Below are positions 1 through 7,808 of a stretch of DNA of 12,588 nt, one piece after another. The stretch lies in NCBI GenBank assembly GCA_964452115.1, contig CAYVKY010000063.1, forward strand, positions 1 to 12,588, read 5' to 3'. Position 1 is the stretch's first letter; each line of letters starts with the position of its first letter. The notes beneath the pieces are model-generated. The model ran no database searches. It worked only from the letters and a program-made list of their open reading frames with translations, and was not told the origin of the DNA. Position numbers and translations under genes: made by a program. This DNA is from CAYVKY01 sp964452115 (lineage in GTDB: Bacteria > Bacteroidota > Ignavibacteria > Tepidaquicellales > Tepidaquicellaceae).

Positions 1-51
1 CGCGGCGCCACCCCCTCAAGATGGTGCGTCTGCCAGTTTCGCCATTCCCGC
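1..51 (-). tRNA. tRNA-Leu (anticodon GAG), 3' part beyond the window edge
   Basis: On the minus strand, bases 51 to 1 read as the 5' part of a class II tRNA. The acceptor 5' strand GCGGGAA (51-45) is followed by a D-arm with GGC...GG...GACGC. The anticodon stem CCATC (24-20) pairs with GGTGG (12-8), with one T-G wobble, and encloses the seven-base loop TTGAGGG. The anticodon is GAG (17-15 on the minus strand), which reads CUC/CUU leucine codons. The sequence after the stem, CGCCGCG, begins the long variable arm typical of tRNA-Leu. The rest of the variable arm, the T-arm and the 3' acceptor strand lie to the left of base 1, so pairing of the acceptor stem cannot be checked. Confidence 0.9.
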
Positions 52-411
52 ATTCTTGTTTCAAGGTATCAATAAAAATATATAAAATTAATTTTATTTG
101 AAAGTGATTTTTTAAGAACGTTAGTTCGAGATCACTTTTGTATTATAAGTTGAGCTGACGGTTTTTCTCACGCATATATCATTTTGCACCGAATATAACT
201 TAAGTATTATCACGTATGGAAATTCAGTAGAAAAGCTGATTTAATTATTTAAATATGTTATTTAATTTCATATTATACATATTATAAATTAATTAAATAT
301 GGATAATAAATTATTGGCTGGGAGGCTGATAAAACCGGGGGCATTGCTGCATTATTTACCTGTATTTATTTTACCTTTAAAATCTTTTTATTAAATATAT
401 AATAACAAATC
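52..411. other. AT-rich intergenic region between tRNA-Leu and the secreted propeller gene
   Basis: I see no convincing gene in these 360 bases. They must hold the promoter of the tRNA (reading left) and of the propeller gene (reading right), but no clear -35/-10 pair stands out. A nested hairpin is possible: AAAGTGAT (101-108) pairs with ATCACTTT (131-138), with GAAC (116-119) pairing with GTTC (124-127) inside. A GC-richer patch (about 317-350) stands out from the AT-rich surroundings. It lies inside a 31-codon open frame (299-394, plus strand) that ends 17 nt before the next gene. That frame has no Shine-Dalgarno sequence or recognisable motif, so it is not called as a gene. Confidence 0.6.
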
Positions 412-1623
412 ATGAAAAAGTCAGTTTACACTTTAGTATTTGTTTTATGTTTAAAATGCACTTTTTGCATTAATAACAGCGTAGCTCAATGGGAACAAGT
501 TACAAATGGAATCAATTCATCTATGAACATTTATTCGCTCACATCACTCGGGAGTAATATTTTTTCAGGAAGTGATAGCGGTGTGTATATTTCTACAAAC
601 AACGGTTCAAGCTGGACGATTACTGCTTTGAATAATAAAATCACTTATTCGCTTGCTGTATCCGGAACGGTTATTTATGCCGGAACATCAATGAACGGTG
701 TCTATAGCACTTCGAATAATGGAGTAAATTGGGCACAAACTTCATTGAATAATCAAACGATATATGCACTTATAATAGACGGGAATAATATTTTCGCGGG
801 AGCAAGCGGAAATGGCGTATATCTCTCCACAAATAACGGTTCAACCTGGACACAGAATACTTTGGGTTCTCATACCGTTCTTTCTCTCGCTGCAAGCGGC
901 GCAAATATTTATGCAGGGACAAGCATTAATGGAATTTATCGCTCTACCAATAGCGGCACAAACTGGGCTCAGACATTGATGAATTATTCATCGCCAAAAT
1001 CCCTTGCAATAAACGGCTCTTATTGTTTTGCCGGCCTGTATTCTCTTTCCGGGTCTAATGGTCTGTATCGTTCCACTGATGGCGGAACATGGAATTTGGC
1101 CGGATTAAATGGTATTAACGTTTTATCCCTTGGGTTGAATGGAAATAATCTTTTTGCAGGTACGGAAAATGGAGTCTATCTGTCAACTAATAACGGAACG
1201 AACTGGATAATCAAGAATCAGGGATTCAGCTCTGTTCCGCATATTGAAGCAATTTTAATTACTAATAATTATCTTTACGCCGGAACATACGGCGAATCTG
1301 TTTGGAAACGTTCATTGTCGGAAATTATTGGAATAAGAAATATCAGCACAGAAATACCATCTAAATATTCATTGTCACAAAACTATCCGAACCCGTTTAA
1401 TCCGGCTACAAATATTCGATTTGAAATTCCTAAGAGCGGAAATATAAAACTAGTTGTATTTGATGCCCTCGGTCGTGAAGTTGAAACGCTTGTAAACGAG
1501 AAACAAGCGGCGGGCACTTACGAAGCCACTTTTAACGCCTTACAATATCCGAGCGGAGTGTATTTCTATAGAATAACTTCGGAAGGATATTCGGAAACAA
1601 AAAGAATGATATTAATTAAATAA
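412..1623 (+). CDS. Secreted seven-blade beta-propeller protein with type IX secretion (T9SS type A) sorting domain
   Basis: This 403-aa protein opens with a Sec signal peptide: Lys-Lys, a hydrophobic stretch, then a likely signal peptidase I site after SVA (about residue 25). Residues about 45-310 form seven repeats of roughly 40 aa. Each has an 'AGT..NGVYxSTNNGxxW' core, the Asp-box-like turn seen in sialidase/YCF48-type propellers. In the fifth repeat the turn is one residue shorter (STDGGTW), and the seventh is degenerate (GESVWKRS). Residues about 320-403 are the sorting domain, with SLSQNYPNPFNP near its start, GVYFYR towards its end and a final LIK. In this family the domain directs export by the type IX system and is normally removed at the surface. 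The protein is therefore expected to be secreted or surface-bound; its ligand or substrate is unknown. The ATG at 412 has no Shine-Dalgarno sequence, which is usual in this group. Confidence 0.93.
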   Translation: MKKSVYTLVFVLCLKCTFCINNSVAQWEQVTNGINSSMNIYSLTSLGSNIFSGSDSGVYISTNNGSSWTITALNNKITYSLAVSGTVIYAGTSMNGVYSTSNNGVNWAQTSLNNQTIYALIIDGNNIFAGASGNGVYLSTNNGSTWTQNTLGSHTVLSLAASGANIYAGTSINGIYRSTNSGTNWAQTLMNYSSPKSLAINGSYCFAGLYSLSGSNGLYRSTDGGTWNLAGLNGINVLSLGLNGNNLFAGTENGVYLSTNNGTNWIIKNQGFSSVPHIEAILITNNYLYAGTYGESVWKRSLSEIIGIRNISTEIPSKYSLSQNYPNPFNPATNIRFEIPKSGNIKLVVFDALGREVETLVNEKQAAGTYEATFNALQYPSGVYFYRITSEGYSETKRMILIK

Positions 1624-1629
1624 CAATTC

Positions 1630-1675
1630 GATTTAAAGATACCATCCCGGGTATTCGGAATGGTATCTTTAAATC
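1630..1675. terminator. Strong hairpin between convergent genes, probable bidirectional terminator
   Basis: Two perfect 16-base arms (1630-1645 and 1660-1675) enclose a 14-base GC-rich loop, which may pair further as CCG/CGG. The hairpin starts 7 nt after the stop of the propeller gene and lies 28 nt beyond the stop of the convergent J-protein gene, so it can serve both transcripts. No long U-tract follows on either side, so it is not a textbook intrinsic terminator. Confidence 0.75.
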
Positions 1676-1703
1676 AATTAGATTATTATTTAATCACATT
1701 TTT

Positions 1704-2639
1704 TTAATAATAGTGTTTCTGAAGTTCTTTCACCAGTTGTATTTCTTTGTCTGATAAATTCTTCGGCATCTGAATATCAAGCGTCAGATATAAATCTCCG
1801 TAAAAATTGCTGCTGCCGTAGTGCGGCATTCCGAATCCGCCGAGCCGTAATATCTTGCCGAAATTACTTTCCTTCGGAATTGTTACTTTCACTTTTCCTT
1901 TGAAAGTTTCAAAGTCAATTTTATCGCCAATCATTGCCTGATAAACGCTTACCGGCAGTTTCGCATATAGGTCATCGCTTTTTCTGATAAACACACCGTC
2001 ATCAAAAATATTTACCGTTATATATAAGTCGCCCGATTCTTTCGGACCCGATTCCCCTTTACCCGGAATTTTCAAAACGTGCCCTGATTCAATACCGGGC
2101 TTTATTTTCAGTTTGATTGATTCCTTTCCGATTTTAAAAATTTTTTCCGTGCCTGTGTATGCTTCCCTTAATGTTATATCCAGAGATGCTTTCAAATCCG
2201 AGCCTCTTGACGGCGCGGCGCGTTTTCTCCCGCGCGTTTTCTTTTTTCCTGTATTCATGCCGCCGAAAAACGATTCGAAAAAATCCGAATATCCGCCTCC
2301 GCCGAAAATGTCTCCTAAGTCTCCTTCAAATGTATATGACTGACCCCTTCCCTGCTGCTGATTCATAAACTGCGACCAGTCAAAGTTTCCGGACTGGTTG
2401 CCTGCCTGCTGATAGTACTGGTAATTATCGCCCATCGTATCATATTTCTGCCTTTTGTTTTTATCGCCGAGAACTTCGTATGCTTCGTTTACTTCTTTGA
2501 ATTTTTCTTCTGCCGCCTTATCTCCTTTGGTTTTATCAGGATGATATTTTATTGCAAGTTTTCTGAAAGCTTTTTTAATTTCGTCCTGCGTGGCTTTTTT
2601 TTCCACGCCTAATACTTTATAATAATCTTTGTATTCCAT
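1704..2639 (-). CDS. CbpA-like (type B) J-domain co-chaperone of DnaK
   Basis: This 311-aa J-protein would stimulate ATP hydrolysis by DnaK/Hsp70 and deliver unfolded clients in the cytosol. The J-domain is residues 1-70, with the catalytic loop His33-Pro34-Asp35. A flexible Gly/Phe/Gln-rich linker follows (about 75-130, including DIFGGGG and FFGG), then a basic patch (KKKTRGRKR). The two C-terminal client-binding domains are about 145-230 and 231-305. The four CxxCxGxG zinc-finger repeats of canonical DnaJ are absent, so it belongs with CbpA/DnaJ2-type proteins. The start at 2639 places the usual 'YKDYYKVLGV' motif at the N-terminus; no Shine-Dalgarno sequence is visible. It starts 43 nt after radC on the same strand and may be the last gene of the long minus-strand block. 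Confidence 0.93.
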   Translation of the reverse strand: MEYKDYYKVLGVEKKATQDEIKKAFRKLAIKYHPDKTKGDKAAEEKFKEVNEAYEVLGDKNKRQKYDTMGDNYQYYQQAGNQSGNFDWSQFMNQQQGRGQSYTFEGDLGDIFGGGGYSDFFESFFGGMNTGKKKTRGRKRAAPSRGSDLKASLDITLREAYTGTEKIFKIGKESIKLKIKPGIESGHVLKIPGKGESGPKESGDLYITVNIFDDGVFIRKSDDLYAKLPVSVYQAMIGDKIDFETFKGKVKVTIPKESNFGKILRLGGFGMPHYGSSNFYGDLYLTLDIQMPKNLSDKEIQLVKELQKHYY

Positions 2640-2682
2640 CTTTAAATCATTTTATCAAAATTAAATTTATTTTTTTAAAATC

Positions 2683-3426
2683 TCAATCGAATACAAGATT
2701 CTCTTTTCTGAAACTGAAATACCCGTTCGAAGTAACTATCAAATGATCAATAAGCTCGATGCCCATTATTTTCCCTGCTTCCAGCAGCCTTCTGGTAACT
2801 TTCATGTCCTCATCCGAAGGATCTGCATCCCCCGACGGATGATTGTGCGCAATGATTATCTGAGTGGCATGGCTGCGGATCGCAGAGCCGAAAGTTTCTC
2901 TCGGATGCACGAGGCTCGCCGTAAGTATGCCGATTGTTATCGGCTCGATCGAAATAAGTTTTGAACGCGAATTCAGACTTATGACAAAAAAATGTTCCTT
3001 CGAATAATCAGTAATTTTATTTCTGATGATGTCGCAAAGTATGTCGGGATTTGTGATTTTGGTTTTGCCGTTCATTTCCTCAACGGTATTTGAATTTTCA
3101 AGCCGCTCTTGTTTGATTCTTCTCGGCAGTTCAAAGCAAGCCGCCAGTTGAGCCGCCTTTGCAGGTCCGATTCCCCTGATTTCTTTCAGATCTTCAAGGC
3201 TCGCCTCCGAAAGATTTTTAATTGACTTAAATCTTTCCAGCATCCTTTGCACCGTAATCAAAACTGATTCGCCTTTTATTCCCCTTCCGAGTATCACTGC
3301 AAGAAGTTCCTGCACGGAAATATTTTTTACGCCTACACTATTCAGTCTTTCCCTCGGTCTTTCGTTTTTCGGAAGACTCAATACTGTTAATGATTTTTCC
3401 TTTTCTGCGCTTTCCCCTTTAATCAT
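2683..3426 (-). CDS. radC: RadC family protein (JAB/MPN metalloprotease-like domain)
   Basis: This 247-aa protein matches the RadC family throughout. Near the N-terminus it has the ERPRERL motif, then a helix-hairpin-helix DNA-binding motif around 'RGIGPAKAA' (about residues 84-91). The C-terminal JAB domain carries EHFFVISLN, Glu144, and the JAMM metal site HNHPSGDADPSDED (His194, His196, Asp207). RadC was long called a DNA-repair protein, but its biochemical role is unsettled. The reading frame stays open upstream to a GTG at 3537. I chose the ATG at 3426, with AGG four bases upstream, because family members begin about 10-20 residues before ERPRERL. An ATG at 3501 is the other candidate. 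It lies 94 nt after arsC on the same strand. Nothing links it functionally to arsenic. Confidence 0.92.
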   Translation of the reverse strand: MIKGESAEKEKSLTVLSLPKNERPRERLNSVGVKNISVQELLAVILGRGIKGESVLITVQRMLERFKSIKNLSEASLEDLKEIRGIGPAKAAQLAACFELPRRIKQERLENSNTVEEMNGKTKITNPDILCDIIRNKITDYSKEHFFVISLNSRSKLISIEPITIGILTASLVHPRETFGSAIRSHATQIIIAHNHPSGDADPSDEDMKVTRRLLEAGKIMGIELIDHLIVTSNGYFSFRKENLVFD

Positions 3427-3520
3427 ATATCCTGATTTTTTTCCCAAGATAATAACTTCTCCGTCAAATTTGAATATATAAAATCCTTCCCTATTTACCA
3501 TGCACCGCCTGGGAATGATC

Positions 3521-3955
3521 TTATATTTCCTCCGCACCTCTTAAGAATTCAAGCACCTTTTCTTTTATCTTATCTCTGATAATCCCGATTGATTTCATTT
3601 TTTCTTTATCCGTTCCGCTCAGCGCAGACGGATCTTCAAAAGTCCAATGCAGTCTCACTGAATTTCCCGGAAACGCAGGACACATTTCGCCGGATGTTTC
3701 ATCGCAAACTGTTATGACATATCTGAAAGTATCTCCCTTATTATAAAATTCATCAACACCTTTCGTTTTATTTCCCGATATATCTATTCCAGTTTCTTTT
3801 AAAGATTCTACTACAAGCGGATTTAATACACCCGGTTCAAGCCCTGCACTTTCTGCATAATATTTGTCACCGGCAAGATTATTTAAAAATGCTTCCGCCA
3901 TTTGACTGCGTGCACTATTGTGCATACATACAAATAATACTTTTATTTTATCCAT
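3521..3955 (-). CDS. arsC: Arsenate reductase, low-molecular-weight phosphatase type (thioredoxin-coupled)
   Basis: This 144-aa cytosolic enzyme would reduce As(V) to As(III) so that Acr3 can export it. It has the PTP loop CMHNSAR (Cys10 to Arg16, the CX5R motif), the DPS loop with catalytic Asp108, and the redox pair Cys84 and Cys92 in VCDETSGEMCP. This Cys10/Cys84/Cys92 arrangement is that of the S. aureus pI258-type ArsC, which passes a disulfide along its own cysteines and is recycled by thioredoxin. That fits the thioredoxin genes just upstream. An in-frame ATG at 3973 would add six residues (MFKKYI). I prefer 3955 because it gives the family's usual start and puts the nucleophile at position 10. 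The gene follows the CcdA-like gene closely and is probably co-transcribed with it. Confidence 0.94.
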   Translation of the reverse strand: MDKIKVLFVCMHNSARSQMAEAFLNNLAGDKYYAESAGLEPGVLNPLVVESLKETGIDISGNKTKGVDEFYNKGDTFRYVITVCDETSGEMCPAFPGNSVRLHWTFEDPSALSGTDKEKMKSIGIIRDKIKEKVLEFLRGAEEI

Positions 3956-3983
3956 AATATATTTTTTAAACATTAAAAATAAT

Positions 3984-4685
3984 TTAAATAGATCTATAAA
4001 TCATATATATTCCGCCTAAAATCACCAAAGCACCGCAAATTCTTTTTATATAGATAACAACCATGGAATCTTCCGTCCAATTCATAAATATCTGCAATTT
4101 TTTCGTGAATGTGCCGGCAGCGACAATCACTGAACAATGACCGGCTCCGAAAGCCAGCAATAATGATGCTGATAAATAGAAATCACTATTTGCTGACTGG
4201 AATACCACACCCAGCACAGGTGCCATAAATGCAAATGTACAAGGTCCCAAACCGGCACCGAATAATATTCCCATTATGAGTGCAGAATATATTCCTTTCC
4301 TATTACCATTATTAAACAACTTTCCATTCCAAGGAAGAGCAATTATATCCATAAGATAAAGCCCGAATATTAAAAGAATGACTGCAACAAAATAATTTCC
4401 ATATATACCTGTATCTCCGATAAGTCTTCCGAGTGATGCAGTAATTAGTCCCGCCGCACCAATGGTAATTAATATACCAATTGCAAAAATAAGTGATAGT
4501 GTGAATGGCCTATTCACCGCCCCTTTAACCTTGGTGTTCAGGAAACCTATGATTAAAGGAATACCGGACAAATGGCATGGACTTAGCATTACAGATAAAA
4601 CGCCCCATCCGAAAGCAGCAAAAACAGCAGAATATATCGAACCGTTTAAAGCATTACTTAAAATAATAAAAATTTTTTCAATCAT
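3984..4685 (-). CDS. CcdA-like membrane thiol/disulfide carrier
   Basis: This 233-aa protein has about six transmembrane helices and matches the CcdA / DsbD beta-domain family, which moves reducing equivalents across the inner membrane. The two expected redox cysteines are Cys37 in 'LSPCHLSGIPL' (helix 1) and Cys149 in 'GLGPCTFAFMAP' (helix 4), the duplicated (S/G)PC motifs of the family. Another Cys, in AGHCSVIVAAG (Cys184), is also visible. Its ATG follows the stop of the thioredoxin-like lipoprotein after a single base, so the two are almost certainly translated as a pair. I infer that it takes electrons from a cytosolic thioredoxin and gives them to that lipoprotein. A role in cytochrome c maturation is the alternative, but no cytochrome gene is nearby. 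Confidence 0.88.
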   Translation of the reverse strand: MIEKIFIILSNALNGSIYSAVFAAFGWGVLSVMLSPCHLSGIPLIIGFLNTKVKGAVNRPFTLSLIFAIGILITIGAAGLITASLGRLIGDTGIYGNYFVAVILLIFGLYLMDIIALPWNGKLFNNGNRKGIYSALIMGILFGAGLGPCTFAFMAPVLGVVFQSANSDFYLSASLLLAFGAGHCSVIVAAGTFTKKLQIFMNWTEDSMVVIYIKRICGALVILGGIYMIYRSI

Positions 4686-4686
4686 A

Positions 4687-5103
4687 TTAACCCGGTAGAT
4701 TTAATCCCTTAGATTGAAAAAATTTATCAATTTCCTCCTCGGGGAAAAAGCCCTGATGCCGCATAAGTTCATTTCCGCTTCGATCGATGAAAATCTGTGT
4801 TGGTATCAGATCGATTTTGTATTTTTTCGCGGCAGTTTCATCTTTCCATACATCGTAGAATGTAACTTTGATGAGACCTTTATATTTCTCTTCTATAGAT
4901 TTCATAACAGGCTGCATTTGCTTGCAAGGTACGCAATTTACGGATCCAAGTTCAATAAATTCTATAATATAAGTTGAATCAGACATTTTATTTTTTATAA
5001 GGTTATCTGAATTACCCGGTATATCCTTCTTATCGGATTTACTGCACGATATCATTACGGCACAAAATGCAAAGCATAGGACAAATATATAAATATTTTT
5101 CAT
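4687..5103 (-). CDS. Thioredoxin-fold lipoprotein, periplasmic side
   Basis: This 138-aa protein has a type II signal peptide: hydrophobic residues 4-19, then a lipobox-like MISC with Cys20 as the lipidation site. A short linker leads to a thioredoxin fold with the active site Cys57-Val-Pro-Cys60 (NCVPCKQMQPV) and the cis-proline Pro101 (LIPTQIF). It should be membrane-anchored and face the periplasm. CVPC differs from the CGPC of general thioredoxins, and there is no other large domain. The start overlaps the stop of the upstream small thioredoxin by one base (TAATG), and the CcdA-like gene follows one base after its own stop. The three genes form a tight redox cassette. Its natural partner is unknown. 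Confidence 0.9.
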   Translation of the reverse strand: MKNIYIFVLCFAFCAVMISCSKSDKKDIPGNSDNLIKNKMSDSTYIIEFIELGSVNCVPCKQMQPVMKSIEEKYKGLIKVTFYDVWKDETAAKKYKIDLIPTQIFIDRSGNELMRHQGFFPEEEIDKFFQSKGLNLPG

Positions 5104-5345
5104 TATAATAATTCCTCCATTATTAATTTTAATATTTGTTCATCCTTTAAAGTGATTCCGCTTGATTTTAACTTTTCATTAATTACAAGTGCGGGCGTCG
5201 CCATTATTCCATATCGCATCATTTCCTGAATATCAGAAATTTTTTCGATTTCAGCATCAATATTATTTTCATGTACCAGATTTCGTACCTGCTGTTCAAG
5301 TTTTTTACATCTCGAGCAGCCTGAACCAAGAATTTTTATATTCAT
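5103..5345 (-). CDS. Small cytosolic thioredoxin-like protein (redox-active disulfide protein 2 / MTH895 type)
   Basis: This complete 80-aa thioredoxin-like protein has no signal peptide or extra domain. The active site is Cys10-Ser-Arg-Cys13 in GSGCSRCKKL, and the cis-Pro loop is MATPALVIN. Its size and motifs match the redox-active disulfide protein 2 family, which is often encoded beside ArsP/YraQ-type permeases in bacteria and archaea. It likely shuttles electrons in the cytosol; ArsC and the CcdA-like protein are the obvious candidate partners in this operon. It starts 43 nt after acr3 without a visible Shine-Dalgarno sequence and overlaps the lipoprotein gene by one base. A broken relative of this gene lies upstream, at about 7404-7723. 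Confidence 0.9.
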   Translation of the reverse strand: MNIKILGSGCSRCKKLEQQVRNLVHENNIDAEIEKISDIQEMMRYGIMATPALVINEKLKSSGITLKDEQILKLIMEELL

Positions 5346-5388
5346 TGTCTAATTATTTATTTTAAAAGATTTTTTGAATAATTTTATA

Positions 5389-6459
5389 TTATAAATCATA
5401 AGATTGTATTGCTTTATTACTTTCAGTTTTAAAATACTTTTTCTGCAACCACAACGAAACATTAACCAGAAGGATTAATACCGGCACTTCAACAAGCGGA
5501 CCAATAACTGCAGCAAATGCTTCCCCTGAATTTAATCCGAAAATGGCAACAGCAACTGCTATCGCAAGTTCAAAATTATTGCTCGCCGCTGTAAATGATA
5601 TTGATGCGGTTCTGGAATAATCTGCTTTGATTTTTTTGCCTGAAACAAACGATACGAAAAACATAATTATAAAATACAATATTAACGGAACTGCAATTTT
5701 GATTACGTCAAACGGTATTTTAATAATCATTTCACCTTTTAGTGAAAACATTACGAAAATTGTAAAAAGAAGTGCAATCAAAGTTATTGGAGAGATTTTT
5801 GGTATGAATTTCCTGTGATACCAATTTTTCCCTTTTAATTTCACAAATATAAATCTTGTCATTACTCCCGCAATAAACGGAATTCCTAAATAGATAAAAA
5901 CACTTTTTGCAATTTGCCAGATTGTAATATTTACTTCAGTTCCGGTTAAACCAAATACGGGAGGAAGTAACGTGATAAAAATATAGGCATAAACAGGGAA
6001 AAACAAAACCTGAAATATTGAATTAAGTGCTACTAATCCTGCTGCGAATTCCGGGTCACCTTTTGCCAATCCATTCCACACAATTACCATAGCTATGCAT
6101 CTTGACAATCCGATTAATATCAGGCCGGTCATATAATGTGAATCATTTTGCAGAAATATTATTGCAAGAACAAACATTAATACAGGCCCGATTATCCAAT
6201 TCAATAACAGCGAAATCGAAAGTATTTTAAAATTACTGAAAACATTACCCAACTCTTCGTATCTTACTTTTGCAAGCGGAGGATACATCATTAAAATCAG
6301 CCCTGCAGCTATAAGAATATTTGTAGTACCTGTTTGAAAATAATCCCAAAATCCTGCTATACGAGGGAAATAATACCCAATAATTACCGCTGAAAACATT
6401 GCCGAGAATATCCACAAAGTCAGATAACGGTCCAAAAACGAAAGTCTTTTTGATTTCAT
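5389..6459 (-). CDS. acr3: Acr3-family arsenite efflux transporter
   Basis: This 356-aa inner-membrane protein has about ten hydrophobic helices, the Acr3 size and topology, and would expel As(III) driven by the proton gradient. Family landmarks are clear. The N-terminal region has FLDRYLTLWIF; the helix 4 motif is GLSRCIAMVIVWN, with the essential cysteine (Cys121); GDPEFAAGLVALNSIFQ follows; helix 9-10 has TAASNNFELAIAVAVAIFG, then GPLVEVPVLI with its conserved acidic residue. It is unrelated in sequence to the ArsB antiporter, although databases often name it arsB. The ATG at 6459 is 6 nt after the permease stop, so the two transporters are almost certainly co-transcribed. Arsenite and perhaps antimonite are the expected substrates. 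Confidence 0.95.
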   Translation of the reverse strand: MKSKRLSFLDRYLTLWIFSAMFSAVIIGYYFPRIAGFWDYFQTGTTNILIAAGLILMMYPPLAKVRYEELGNVFSNFKILSISLLLNWIIGPVLMFVLAIIFLQNDSHYMTGLILIGLSRCIAMVIVWNGLAKGDPEFAAGLVALNSIFQVLFFPVYAYIFITLLPPVFGLTGTEVNITIWQIAKSVFIYLGIPFIAGVMTRFIFVKLKGKNWYHRKFIPKISPITLIALLFTIFVMFSLKGEMIIKIPFDVIKIAVPLILYFIIMFFVSFVSGKKIKADYSRTASISFTAASNNFELAIAVAVAIFGLNSGEAFAAVIGPLVEVPVLILLVNVSLWLQKKYFKTESNKAIQSYDL

Positions 6460-6465
6460 ACCATT

Positions 6466-7488
6466 TTAATAAATTAGATTAAATAAATAACCTACAATTA
6501 TGATTCCTGTTCCAACTATTGCAACAAATATCACGAGAAGAGGCAGCTTCAGAACTTTTTTAAGTATTATCATTTCCGGAAGAGATAAGCCTATAATTGA
6601 CATCATGAACGCAAGCGAAGTCCCGAGTGAAGCACCTTTCTCAATGAGAGATTGCATTATCGGAATAATTCCTGCTGCATTTGAATATAGCGGTATTCCG
6701 ATTATAACTGACAACGGAACTGACCACCAAGTTCCTTTCCCCATCAATCCGGCCATGAAATTCTCCGGTACATATCCATGAACCCAAGCACCAACACCAA
6801 TTCCGAGTATTATATAAATCCATACTTTTTTAACAATTTCATTTACTGTGTTTATGGCATATAAAATTCTGTCCGTGAAATTAATTTTATCTTCGGATTG
6901 ATTGACAATTCTTGATTTAATGTCATAGACCCAGGGCTCGACATATTTTTCAAGTTTTAACAGTCCAATAATCCATCCGGAAAAAATTGCGATTACTAAT
7001 CCCATTATTATGTATATCAAAGCTGTTTTCAAGCCGAAGAGTCCGAATAATAATACTATTGCAACTTCATTTATCATAGGAGCCGCAATCAGAAACGAAA
7101 ATGTAACCCCCAAAGGTATTCCGGCTTCCACAAAACCTAGGAATAACGGGATTGCCGAGCAGGAACAAAATGGTGTAACGATCCCCAGCATACCGGCAAG
7201 AATATTTCCGGCAAAAAGCGGTTTTCCCTCGAGAGCTTTTCGTGTCTTTTCAGGAGAGAAAAATGACCGTATAATCCCTACAGCAAATACTATCAGCGAG
7301 AGAAGTATTAATACTTTCGGTACTTCAAATATGAAAAAGTTTAACGATGATGCAAATGCGGAATTTCTGTTTAATTTAATAATCCCGAATACAACACTGT
7401 CAGCTAACCAATCCAGATTGTAATATAGAACAATAAGGATAGGTATGAATAATAAATAATAAAGGGTTTTTCTTTTTTCTTTTTCCAT
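6466..7488 (-). CDS. ArsP/YraQ-family (DUF318) permease
   Basis: This protein of about 340 aa has eight or so membrane helices and matches the PF03773 permease family. The hallmark TPFCSCSAIPLFLG is present, with its CxC pair at Cys108/Cys110, followed by GIPLGVTFSFLIAAPMINE. The second half repeats the pattern (PLYSNAAGIIPIMQSL...GLSLPEMIILKK). Members include ArsP, an exporter of trivalent organoarsenicals, as well as many of unknown substrate. Here the genetic context (arsR, acr3, arsC) supports a metalloid substrate, but the sequence alone does not prove it. The frame is open to a TTG at 7512; I chose the ATG at 7488. The end of the broken thioredoxin frame overlaps the start of this gene, which is unusual. 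Confidence 0.88.
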   Translation of the reverse strand: MEKEKRKTLYYLLFIPILIVLYYNLDWLADSVVFGIIKLNRNSAFASSLNFFIFEVPKVLILLSLIVFAVGIIRSFFSPEKTRKALEGKPLFAGNILAGMLGIVTPFCSCSAIPLFLGFVEAGIPLGVTFSFLIAAPMINEVAIVLLFGLFGLKTALIYIIMGLVIAIFSGWIIGLLKLEKYVEPWVYDIKSRIVNQSEDKINFTDRILYAINTVNEIVKKVWIYIILGIGVGAWVHGYVPENFMAGLMGKGTWWSVPLSVIIGIPLYSNAAGIIPIMQSLIEKGASLGTSLAFMMSIIGLSLPEMIILKKVLKLPLLVIFVAIVGTGIIIVGYLFNLIY

Positions 7489-7723
7489 ACAACAATGTTC
7501 TCTTTTCTCCAATCCGGAAGAGCAGATTTAATCGGCAGCTTACCGCTAACCATCAATTTACCATTGATTATTAATGCAGGTGTGTTAATAACACCTGCCA
7601 TTGCAATTTTCCGGATATCAGTGATTTTCAAGACTTCGATATCTAAATTGTGCCCTGCAAGCACATTTCTTCACATTTGTCCAGACTCATTGCACCTGCA
7701 GCATCCGAAGTCTATACATTCAT
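7404..7723 (-). pseudogene. Broken small thioredoxin (redox-active disulfide protein 2 type)
   Basis: On the minus strand one frame reads through IDFGCCRC (the CxxC site, 7715-7692), NESGQM, a TGA stop (7673-7671), then RNVLAGHNLDIEVLKITDIR and NTPALIINGKLMVSGKLP. It aligns without gaps to the intact 80-aa thioredoxin at 5103-5345: CSRC matches CCRC, RN matches RN, KISDI matches KITDI, ATPALVIN matches NTPALIIN. The TGA sits at the position of that paralogue's Val22. There is also no in-frame start. The only nearby ATG (7723) is one base out of frame, as if MNV-IDFGCCRC had lost a base. The frame runs on past the expected C-terminus to 7404, overlapping the permease gene. It is either a decaying gene or a victim of sequencing errors. 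It lies between arsR and the permease, where this family is commonly found intact. Confidence 0.82.
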
Positions 7724-7808
7724 TATTTTTTAAATTTATTGATATTAATTAATAAATTGTTATTTAATTTGATTTATCATTTCTATAAATACCGAATTAT
7801 ATTTTACA

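Noticed and set aside
101..138. Nested hairpin near the tRNA as a terminator or RNA gene
   Set aside because: The stem is 8 bp with large unpaired parts and no U-tract, and it lies upstream of both flanking genes, so no transcript obviously needs it.
3427..3537. Extended N-terminus of RadC from the GTG at 3537
   Set aside because: It would overlap arsC and add 37 residues with no family match, while typical RadC proteins start shortly before the ERPRERL motif.
7010..7423. 137-codon open frame on the plus strand
   Set aside because: It is antisense to the well-supported permease gene, with biased low-complexity composition and no recognisable motif.
7671..7673. TGA in the broken thioredoxin read as selenocysteine
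   Set aside because: The codon aligns with Val22 of the intact paralogue and not with a redox cysteine, the CxxC is already complete upstream, and the gene also lacks an in-frame start.
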